Origin: Ridgeia piscesae | Lineage: Eukaryota > Annelida > Polychaeta > Sabellida > Siboglinidae | NCBI GenBank assembly: GCA_025642075.2 | Contig: JAODUO010000956.1 | Span: 17,501-81,500 of the forward strand | Length of the DNA stretch: 64,000 bases | Direction: 5' to 3' | Part shown: piece by piece, positions 21,901-33,900 of the stretch | How the letters are laid out: every line of letters begins with the position of its first letter | Position numbering within the stretch: position 1 is the stretch's first letter | The notes under the pieces: generated by a model | What the model was told of the DNA's origin: nothing | What the model saw: the letters and a program-made list of their open reading frames with translations, nothing else | The model's database searches: none | Made by a program: the position numbers and the translations under genes

Positions 21901-24900
21901 GTGTGGTGATTTCTTAAAGGAACATGCAACCATAGTGTTGAAAATGCGTTAAAATCCCTTAAATTCCCACATGCCATTCAAGATAGAATGTTGTGAAATG
22001 TGTATTTTTGGTTTAATTTTATAAGAATGTTATACATCATAAAACTAATCTTGAAACATACATTTTCCCTGACCCTTTCCCTGGCGCTGCCATTGTTGCC
22101 CTTTTCACAAAGAACTCACGAAGAGTAACGTGAGAGAATGCGTGAGTGTGACGTAGACTGTCCACAACTCTCAGCGATATAAGCGGTGCGCAACATGTAA
22201 ACACTAGCACAGCGACATGATTTGAGTTGTTTTTATGAGTCTTGTGATACTGAAATGCATGGATGTCAAGCATACGGATGCCAAAACAAAGCAAGAGAAG
22301 GGTGAGTGAAAGGAAAGAGATTATTCCAAATGCCAATAAATTCTCTGCGAAGCGCGAGTTGGCGATGAAATGGCTCCACAATATTGGTACGGGTCGTACG
22401 GTGGAAAAATTCAATTTCAACCGGAAAATGGTTTGCCAGGACCATGTCACCATTGATCTGGAACACAGGTTGTTTGGATTGGGTGAAAGACGACTGTTGA
22501 ACGAAGGTACTGTCCCCACTGAATGTGTGCAGCGAACGAAAAGTTCGGGGCCGAAGAGTCGGTGTTGTCATGGCTCGCGAAGAGCGGTCTCGCAAAAGGG
22601 ACGAACATAATGTACGCAAATATTATAAATGGGGTACTATAATATCATTCAATGTATTTCTTTTATAATAATATAAATCTATGATTAGTAAGATATTCAC
22701 TGCGCGACGGTCGACTGGAATAATTAGTTAGATAAACGATTTGTTTACATGTGAAAGTGGGCGATAAGAACAGTTATTAAGCCCCTGTCGAATCTACCAA
22801 GTCCAAGTAGGAATGCGCGATTGCCTTGGTTGCAATCAATACTTGAACATCGTTATTCTCTATCCTATTATTTATAAATGTTTATATTGTAATGGACGCC
22901 GTGTTTGTATATATAACGCTATGTAAGTGTAATATTAAATGGATGGATAGATCTCACACTCAGTGGGTGAAGAGTTCGTTTTGTTTTGCCCACCCGAGGC
23001 GCTAGCGGTTGTGGAAGTGTGACGTCACACACCCACAGGCGAAATGTCCAAAATGTCAGCCTCCAGGGAGATTCACTAATTATACTTAAAACTGCATAAA
23101 TAATGTCAGAAAAAAATAACAAAATATGGGATATGATTCTATGAACATTGTTTAATGGTTTGAGCAATTTTTACTTTTTGGGTTGCATGTTCCTTTAAGT
23201 GTTTGTTTAAAATGTGACCAATTCCTTTGATTGCATTTAATTAACTTTAGGCACAGTAAATTTGGTGCAAAGCACTGTTTATTTGCACCGGTATCAATCA
23301 CGTTTGTCTCCTGCCAGTTCACTGTGGCTTCCGCGAACGGGTGCCTTCGTCGACTTGTAAATGGCAATTAAATTGCTTACGAATCGGGCGGTGACGAACA
23401 ATAATTATGATACTGAAATTGCAGGCTAACAGTTATGCTATGTTTATATTACGTCTACGAAATTTTTTTTTACTAGTGTGCAAATTTACGAATTCGTCAA
23501 CTGCATATGAACCACAGTAGTCTTGAACCACGGTGAATTGCATTATAAATCGGCACTGTAAATATGCGATCTAAATTTATATTTTGGGATTGATTGAAAG
23601 ATGAAATCAAGCCAATAGTGAATGCAACTACTATAGGTATTAATATGTGACCGATGTTGGCAACATGTCAATTCATTTGTGCATTTCGGCTATTGGGTTC
23701 AAGGTTATGCGACAGCAGTACTGTGTTATCACTCCGCCAGACGAGGTGCCGTTGGCTCTGAATTTATTTCAAAACTGTACACCATTCGCAAGTTTTACTC
23801 AGTTCAACATTTGACAATGTATATTATTTTAACGTAATACACATTTATGTTGGTTGTCAATTAGTTATATAAATCACACATAGACCGCACAACCAGCACA
23901 TTGGCTTCGGTTGATGTTGTGGCATTTTGGGGGGGGGTGGCACCCCTGGCGGAATATAATCTATAACGCGCCTCGTTTATAACGCGGTTCCATTTCGTGG
24001 ACCCCAACTACCGCATTATAGCGATGTGCGTTTTACGTTTAAGCCAGTTCTACAAGTCAGTTCTGTTTAAGCCAGTTCTACAAGTAGAATATTTAGTTGA
24101 ATGTACGAGTGCTGTGTTGACAGAGGAACAGGAGGGCCCACCTCCGACAAATGCCGACCAGCTGCAGTTGGCACAGTTTGACATCGAGAAGGTTCTGTCC
24201 CATGGTGCATCACTGCTTGGCTCTGAAGGTGCAGAGTATGACATGCAGGACGAAGGGATGAGTGAGTGACAACAACATTCTACTCACCCGGTAGCAGGGT
24301 GCAGCAGTTAGCAGATGTCATTCTGTCTGAAATAGTATATTTTTGATGTACTGTGAGATCTAAATCTGTTTGTGTTGCTAAAACAGATTTATGATTATAA
24401 AATAAATAATAATATCGTCCCTATAACAACCATAATGATGTATCTACATTTTTGCATAACTGGGTTGATATGATTTTTGTATTCATGACATTAACCTTCA
24501 AGTAATGAATAGTGCTGCTCTCTTCTGGTAATTGTGGCAACACCATCCATATGTAAGGTAATGAAGACAAAAAAAACTTGCAGATATGCTATTATGGCTG
24601 CTAACTTACTACTTATTAGTAATTATGTTATGATTTACATGAAGTTATATCTCATATTAACAAGTAAATAGACTTGGTCAAGCTGTGAGTGTCCACTGTA
24701 GGTCTTGACCAGAAGGAGCGACTGACTAGACAGAAGCAGCTGTTGAACAAACGACTTGGGCTGGATGTGGCCGGGGGACTCGGGCTGACCACAGAGGAGC
24801 TGTTTAAGGAGGAAGACTTGCTAGTCACTCAGTCCGAGGACCAGGCAGACAGGGACAGACAGCAGGTGGGTCCGTAGTGGTCAGTCTGAGATAGGGACAG

Positions 24901-27900
24901 GCAGTAGGTGGGTCTGTAGTGGTCAGTCTGAGATAGGGACAGGCAGTAGGTGGGTCTGTAGTGGTCAGTCTGAGATAGGGACAAACAACACATGTGTCAG
25001 TAGTGGTCAGTCTGAGATAGGGACAGAAAACAGGTGGGTCAGTAGTGGTCAGTCTGTGTCAGGGACAGACAGCAGGTGGGTCCATAGTGGTCAGTCTGAG
25101 ATAGGGACAGGCAGTAGGTGGGTCTGTAGTGGTCAGTCTGAGATAGGGACAGGCAGTAGGTGGGTCTGTAGTGGTCAGTCTGAGATAGGGACAAACAACA
25201 CATGTGTCAGTAGTGGTCAGTCTGAGATAGGGACAGAAAACAGGTGGGTCAGTAGTGGTCAGTCTGTGTCAGGGACAGGCAGCAGGTGGGTCAATAGTGG
25301 TCAGTCTGAGATAGGGACAGGCAGTAGGTGGGTCTGTAGTGGTCAGTGTATAAGACCGACAACTGGGGTCGGTAGTGGTCAGTGAGACAGTGCAGTCTAT
25401 GAGACGGACACACAACAAGTGGGTCAGCGATGGTCACTCTGAGACAAAAGGTTTACTATCTACTGAAGTATGCTTAGCTTAACTTTTAGGGAACTGTACT
25501 TGATAATGTAACATAATATCCTGAATTAATGCTCATATATTTATGCTGCTCTGTTGTTTTATCATTAAGGTTACTGGAAAAGTTTGTTGTCATGGTTACA
25601 GAGTTGTGTGAAGGAGTTACTACGGCAACAGCTGCTGCGGACACACATGAGTGTACGTGAACGCAATCACGCCAAGCGCAAGGCGAAACAACTGGCCAAA
25701 CAGAGTTCAAAGGAGTTGGAACCATCAGGCAACTCGTGAGTTGCACATTCCTATGACTGATATGTTACTAAGTTAAATTTATATATTTGGAGATTCCTTC
25801 AGTTCAGTCAGAAGTACAAATCTCTCAAACTTGGAAAGACAGTTTGGAAGTCTCAGTTGGTCACTGTAGGACATGGTAAATTGTTTTTATATTTCAAATT
25901 CACATAAATATATTACCACAGGTTTCACTAATGTTGTTTTCTTTATCCCTGCCCTATAACATCTACACACTATTGAGTGGATTGGTTTCTGCATTATATG
26001 GCAATATGTATAAGTAATTATTAACATCATTTAGTATTGATAAACAAATAACCAAGTAACACTTCAGCAAAATAATTTTCAGTGACCACCCTCTTCAATG
26101 ACCACCAACTTTTTCTGACAGTTTTTTGACTGATGGATTACCTCCCCTATATAAACCACCCCTCATCAATGATTGCGTGCCAAATGTGACCAATGGCCAG
26201 GTCAATTTAGATTTTGCCCCTGACAAACAACTATCAAAACCTCTTCTCCCACTGAGGGAAACCAATCTCCTGAATTTCTTGAGTTGAGTACCTATTGCCT
26301 AAGAGTCTTTTAAGACCACTCCACTGTGATTTTGTGGGTGGTCTTAAATGAGGGGTTCTACCGTATGCACAACATTCATATTTATTTGTATTAACTGGAT
26401 CTTAGTCAAATCCTGAATTTGAATGTGGTCCATTTTATGTCAAGAAAAGTTCCATCGGTTGAGTTAATTATGTCTAAGTTGTTTTCGTTGTCATTCATAG
26501 CAACGACAGTTTTGGAGAGCCGACGGTCAAACTACGGCGGTCATCCAGTGCAGTGTTTGAGCAGCAGGACCAGGAGAAACTACTTGTGGACAATGCTGTG
26601 GACAGTGTGGTCAAAGCAGAGGAGGTCAGTCCAGTTTCCTGTACATCTTGCTGGTGTCACATTGCTACAGATGTGACTCCTGTGAGACCATAATCAATGC
26701 TGTTATAACTCTTTGGTAGGTTAATTCCTTCAGTTTCCTTTGTTGCTGTTCACAGCATGTTAAACATTAGTTACTGATGCCCTGCATGAAATTCACAAAT
26801 GTGAACTACTTTTTTTTAGTAAAAACCCAAAGGTGGTACCACTTAGAATTGACCGAGCAAGGTGATTGATTTTAAAATGCTGGTTTGTTCTGCGTCCGTG
26901 CTGCTTGTGTGTGTGTACTGTGAAGAAGGTTAATTTATGTACACGTCTTGCATTTCCAAGTTAGTATTTCTGTGTCACAACTTTCACACTAGTGGTAGAT
27001 TCTTTAAATTGTCATGTCAGTCTCCTCACTCTCCTGGCAGTGTTTTTATCCACAGAAAAAAATTGTACCATGTACAGACTTCAGCCAAAAAGAAATTCGA
27101 GTTCTGGTTTCCTTGTTGATGTTGTAGTTTTTGTAGTGGTTTTTTATACAACTTTAAAATGTTGAATACAAAACACTTGCATTAGTTTAGTGGTTTTCCT
27201 GTAGGTGGATGAGTGGCCATTCGAGGCATTCTGTCAACTTCTCACCAATGACCTGTTCAGTGCATTGTGGGAGAGGCGCCACGGGGCAGCAACAGGGCTG
27301 CGGGAAGTGGTCAAATGTCACGCTGGTGGTGCAGGCAAGACTGCCGGCTTGACCCACACACAGGTACCTGGCTGTCTGATGTCTCTAGTTCACTGAGGAT
27401 GCAATAACAATATTTATGTGTAGTTTTGATGGCATGCAAGTTTCTGATCTGAGACCACAATATTTCGTTATCTGCTGATTTGGTAATAGCTGTAATCTGA
27501 TAGTCAGGCCACTTTGTTGAGATTCTTTATCTTTGTTTACAATATTTTATATTGTTGAACATTCTCTTCCTTTCATAAAGAATTAGCCGCATTTAAAAAA
27601 ATGTACAAAGCAGGCAGTTGTAATGGTGTTTCAGTTTGTTGAACATCCCAAATGATTTTCTCCAAAAAACATCCATACCTTTACAATATGTTACGTTTAC
27701 TGATGTTAGACAGGTACACTATAATGTCGTACCCTATCAACTTATTTCTTTTTCTCTGTAGTTTAGAACAGGTAGCTAACTCATCCTTTCATGAACCATA
27801 TCCTACTCATGTGTGTGTGATTGTATGAGTCGTGACTGTTACAGATGGAGGCAGCCAATCAGCTGTGGCTCGAGGATGTAGCTGTCCGACTCATCTGTGT

Positions 27901-30900
27901 TCTAGCTCTTGATAGATTTGGTGACTTTGTTTCTGACGAGGTGAGAACAAATTGTAAAATCAAAGTAAAACAAAACTGTTAGATGCCAGATAAAAAAGTG
28001 TTAGATGCCAGATAAAACAAAGTGTTAGATGCCAGATAAAACAAAGTGTTAGATGCCAGATAAAACAAAGTGTTAGATGCCAGATAAAACAAAGTGTTAG
28101 ATGCCAGATAAAACCTTTTATAAAAAAAATACAAGTCATACTTCATAAACACACATTAACACCTAGACTAATCATAGAATATCTATGATGCCATGCAAAA
28201 TCTAGTCTAGCAACTTTTAGAACATTTAACCTCTCATGGCCAGATTAATGGAAATAAATGCCTTCTATTGAATTCTATTAAATAGAGAAATTGTGTTGTG
28301 ACCGAAACATGTGCTATACTTGCAAATAAATAAATCCTGGTCCGATTTAAATAACCTTTTCACTACATTCTGTATTACTACTTCATTGTGTAAATACCCA
28401 ATTATGATAATAAGAATTATAAAAGTTTGACAAAATTTTAATATTGAAATATTTTCAACAACTTTGTTTAATCAAATATTTGTTATTACTCATTTACGGA
28501 TACTTGCTGTATGTGAAATATTAATAAATTACTATATTATAACATGTACAACTAATTACATGTCTGTGGTACACAAAACTGAAATAGATTTGTGAGCATG
28601 TATTTTCCAGATTTTGTACAAAATGGCTCTCTTCGCGATCATAACTGTCATCCCAGCAGATTAATTAAGTCGGTATTATATTTCAAATGCGTAATCGTAC
28701 TGCAAAACGTTTCCCTTCGATGATAGTGTTTATTATAAACTTGATCCAAACATTCCATCAAAGTCTGAATTACTGAAGTTCGACACAACGACAATGTAAA
28801 TAAATACAACGAAGCTAAAAAAAAATACCACCCATGTCAATGCGCTTCACATTAATATTTGTTTATAACAAAATAGACCACTCAAAAGTTAGCATTTAAT
28901 TGTAGAAATCGCCAGCAGGCACATTGTTTTAGACAATTCATGTGTACTTCCATGTTTTTTCATTCCCATCTTATTGGTTGAAAATATATTCACTGAGTGA
29001 CGATCATGACAAGCAGTACCGTAAAAGGAGTTCGACGCTGAGTTCGATTACAAAACCACATGGCAATTGACGCTATATAGCCCCGAAAATTGCCTGCGTT
29101 TCAAAATGTTGACGCTTGCAAATGAAACTACAATATTATTACGTGCGAATTGCCGAGATAAATCACCATTATTTGATGACAGTTTTGCGGTACGCAGTTT
29201 AAATGTGCCTCTGTATTCAGGTTGATTCGGGTGTTCTTACCACGAAAGGGACTCGGGTTGATTCAGGCGTTATGACCACAAGAGGGTTAATTAATTAATT
29301 AGAGCAAATGTTGACCCCCTTGCAGTTTCTTTCAAATAGAACCAATGAGTAATTGCACAAATCTAATTCAGGCATTTGCTCAATCTGGAAATGCAGATTG
29401 TCAATGGACTGGGTCAGACACATTGTTATATCTTGCTAATACTTTCCTTCTATCACAGCTGTATGCCAAAGGCAGTTAAATATAGATCTGTTACATTTCT
29501 TCTTCTTCTATTAATCATTTATTTGAAGTATCTGTAAAGTAAGGGATTGTCAAAAATTATCAACAAAGTACAAACGGTAGTCTTTCTTGACCTCCCTCCA
29601 CAGAGTACACTAAAATGTTAATTGTTGACAATAGTTACATGTATTTTAGTATAAAAAAACAGGCATGGAACAATGCTTTAATGCTTCATTTAATAGCTCT
29701 ACAAAAATTATTATTTTGTGGAATAAGACTAAATGTAGATTTTAAAAAGGTACGTTCTTATATATCGCAGTTTCCAATCCTCAGGATTGCTAAAAAATGT
29801 TTTACACTGTACTCCCTGCTAGACCGGTTCAACTGAACTCCAGCTCAGCTTCTCTGGGCAGTGTTCAGCCATGCTGCAATTAATGCGCCAAGACTATTCG
29901 TACACAAATATCAACCACTGTCTATAGCCAGGTACTCATACAGCTGAGTGAACTTGAGCAATGCAGATTGAAAAGAACCTGCCCAAATTTTTTACATGGC
30001 AGAACAGGATTTGAACCCGGGTCTTCTTAGTCGAGAGACTGAACCACTGCGGTACTAGATTTCTTGAACAAAATGCACCTGCCTCCCTAGGGTATGGGAC
30101 CCCTACTAAACACTACATAAATATTTGTTGACGTCTAGGTGGTGGCTCCGGTGAGAGAGACGTGTGCCCAGTGTCTGGGGCTGTGTCTACGTCACATGAC
30201 CCCGGCCAGTGTCCTACAGACTTGGGAGGTCCTGCGACAGTTGCTGGTCCAGCGGCAGTGGGAGGTCAGACACGGTGGACTATTGGGGCTCAAATATCTA
30301 CTGGCGGTCAGACAGGTCAGTCAGTGGGAGGTCAACACAAATTATTGGCATTTATTCTAGGCCAGCATCAAATATTGGCACCAGTCTGTCTAAGATGTTA
30401 CTGCACATCTAATATGATATTTATACTTATAACCAAATTATATTGCATGTAATTATACATCTTATCTTTACATGTAATTATACATCTTATTTTTACATCA
30501 TCTGTTCGAATTATTACCGTCAGGCAAACGCTATAGATGCATCCGTACAAAAACAAATCGCTTTTGAAATAGTCTGGTTGGTATGGCTGTGCCGTATGCG
30601 TGTGGGGTGTGGGTGTACCTATTCTCAGTAGCGGATCGGTGGTGCTGAACAACAATCTTCTCTTCTGAAATTTTAGCTTAACTTAATAATTGTATAAATA
30701 TATTTTTAAACAAAATTGGACGCATTCAATTGCAATTGTAATTGTAAATATAATTTTAAATGATATTTTAGTCCTCTTATAATGTATGTTTACAAATTTA
30801 ATGTATATATTTATTTATTTACTTATTTATTTATTAGTTTACACCACAATTGTTAAATATATAATATATTATTTTATTTTAGTCTTTATTTATTTATTAT

Positions 30901-33900
30901 ATTAAAAAACATTTTAAAGAACAAATTATGTACTATGTATATCTTTTATCTATATCTTATATTTATTTGCCCTATTTCATTTTATTGTATGTATAGGCAC
31001 TATATGAGTCAACGCCAGACTACATTCCAATTCATCATGTAATGCGCGTTGGATATGGCAATAAAGCTTTATTACATTACATACATATGGCATTAGTATC
31101 ATATTTTATATTTAATTGTATTTTATTCACCAGTGAACATATTTTCTGTATTCCAATGTTTCCACATGTAAAGATATATGTGTTTTAATGCAGCCATGGC
31201 AACAGGGTATAAACATGTAAACAAATTTTTGAAATGCTGCAATTTTAATAAAAACCAATGTGCACATTGGTTTTTATTAAAATTGCAGCATTTCAAAAAT
31301 AAGTTTACATGTTTATACCCTGTTGCCATGGCTGCATTAAAACACATATATCTTTACATGTTGAGCCTTACCTAAACAGTTATTTTAATTAACAAGAGAT
31401 TGTTACACTGAACTGCTACCAGGTTTCTTTCTGACTGTGTATTATGTTATGTGAAATTGTAGCTGTGTAGTGATGACATGTTTTAGTGTTGTTGTCACTA
31501 TACACTCATGGTGCCGGTGGTAAAGTTGTTGTCTCTGTATGTAGGACACTGCATCTTCTCTACGATGTTGTCTCTGTGTTGAGGACATGGCCACCTCCCT
31601 GTTGACCGTCGTGGTGCCGGTGGTGATGTTGTTGTCTCTGTGTTTAGGATATGGCCACCTCTCTGTTGACACTCGTGGTGCCGGTGGTGATGTTGTTGTC
31701 TCTGTGTTTAGGATATGGCCACCTCTCTGTTGACACTCGTGGTGCCGGTGGTGATGTTGTTGTCTCTGTGTTTAGGATATGGCCACCTCTCTGTTGACAC
31801 TCGTGGTGCCGGTGGTGATGTTGTTGTCTCTGTGTTTAGGATATGGCCACCTCTCTGTTGACACTCGTGGTGCCGGTGGTGATGTTGTTGTCTCTGTGTT
31901 TAGGATATGGCCACCTCTCTGTTGACACTCGTGGTGCCGGTGGTGATGTTGTTGTCTCTGTGTTTAGGATATGGCCACCTCTCTGTTGACACTCGTGGTG
32001 CCGGTGGTGATGTTGTTGTCTCTGTGTTTAGGATATGGCCACCTCTCTGTTGACACTCGTGGTGCCGGTGGTGATGTTGTTGTCTCTGTGTTTAGGATAT
32101 GGCCACCTCTCTGTTGACACTCGTGGTGCCGGTGGTGATGTTGTTGTCTCTGTGTTTAGGACATGGCCACCTCTCTGTTGACACTCGTGGTGCTGGTGGT
32201 GATGTTGTTGTCTCTGTGTTTAGGATATGGCCACCTCTCTGTTGACACTCGTGGTGTCGGTGGTGATGTTGTTGTCTCTGTGTTTAGGACATGGCCACCT
32301 CTCTGTTGACACTCGTGGTGCCGGTGGTGATGCAAGGCCTGCAGGATGGAGATGATGACGTGAGAGCCGTGGCTGCGTCCGCCCTGCTGCCAGTCACAGA
32401 CCAACTTGTCTCTCTGCTGCCTCAGTATGTAAGTGCAGACCCTTCCTGGTAGTTACGACCAGCAGTGTCAGCATAACACATCCTTTGACACAGTTTGTTC
32501 AGAGTTACGTGACAATGACCAGCCAACATTTGCTGATTATAATACTAGTGTATTTGGCTGTGTTGTTGTGAATAAATAATGTTTATTATTGTAGTTGTAT
32601 TCTTTATTTTTATTTCTTTTCTGTTTTGTCATATGAAGGTAAGCTCTTACATAGCAAAGCAGCCACTTCTTGGGCCTGCCCAAAGTGCATTACACTTTAC
32701 TCCCAGCAGACCCGTCATATCAGTGTAATTGATATTACATTTTAGAGATTTTATAAGGAACTGGTCAAACATTCACATACCCACACAGACAGAAGGATGA
32801 ACAGTAAATAATTCCCAATTTCTTTTACATGATATAAACTTTGGACAATGGTCACTGTTGCAGGTTGGACCCATCACAGAATGCCTGTGGTTTACTCTAC
32901 TGGACCTAGACGACCTGACAGCGTCCACCAACAGTATTATGTCCCTGCTGTCGTCTCTGCTCGCCAAGATAGAGGCAGACACTCAGTGGTAGGTGAACGT
33001 CACACACCCTGTCCAGGCAGGCAACCTGTCTGCAAAGTGTAATCATTATATTGACTATATAAGGTTTTTTTTAATGTTGAGGGGGCGTCATTTCCTCTAA
33101 CAAACATTAGCAGAAGTAGTACCGTAAATCCTGTATTACTAGCCGCACCCCTAATTAAAGCCGCACCCCGACTTTTGACCTAGTTGTAACAGGAAGTGGC
33201 TGTCTTGAGTGTGGGAACTCTGGACATCAAAGGACACTGTGGTTAACTTGACCAACCTCAGCAGTATTGCAAATAAATGTTGTTTTGAAACTTAGAGATG
33301 TTTTGTTTACCAATGGGACGTGTTGTGCAGTGGACAGTTTCACTCTACAGATATTGTTACACACTTAACAGAGTAACTAAACACTGGGTTAGGGGCAGGA
33401 TACCATCAACATGGTTTTTTTTATTAATTAATATTTAACAAGACAAAATACTATATAATAAATAAAAACATCAGAATGGGTGGGCTCTGTCCATTTCAGA
33501 AAGAAAATAAAACACAAGCACTAGAAGGTGTTACATGCATGCAAGCACGCACGCACTCACATACTTACTCGGCTGACAGTAGTGAATGACATATCGACTG
33601 TTGCAGTGTCAACGTGTCATCTCTGACAGATCTCATGCCTCGTCTTTGGCCGTTTCTCACTCACAACATAGCATCTGTGAGGAAGGCCGCCCTCGAAACT
33701 CTTCACACCCTGCTCAGTCGCCCCCGCAACAAGGTAGGCCTTTCATACCCTGCTCAGTCACCCCCATAACAAGGTAGACCTTCCATACCCTGCTCAGTCA
33801 CCCTCCGCACCAAGGTAGACCTTCCATACCCTGCTCTGTCACCCCCACAACAAGGTAGACCTTCCATACCCTGCTCAGTCCCCCCCAACAAGGTAGGCCT

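Larger units (their letters stand above)
21580..24034 (+). mobile_element. pogo/Tigger-like DNA element, interrupted
   Basis: The left end has GTGCCTCGTTATAACGCG followed by a second ATAACGCGG and CGTGGACCCC. The right side has CTCGTTTATAACGCGG, CGTGGACCCC and then ACCGCATTATAGCGATG, the decayed inverse of the left end. Repeated TATAACGCG motifs are typical of pogo/Tigger-type ends. No transposase remains. Another element (21918-23194) is inserted inside. The right end is about 90 bp from exon 4. Confidence 0.6.

Noticed and set aside
22266..22619. - strand ORFs opposite the THAP-like fragment
   Set aside because: The conserved motif order is on the + strand; the - strand frames have no recognisable pattern.
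31123..31375. Identical 60-residue ORFs on both strands
   Set aside because: They follow from the palindrome at 31164-31361.
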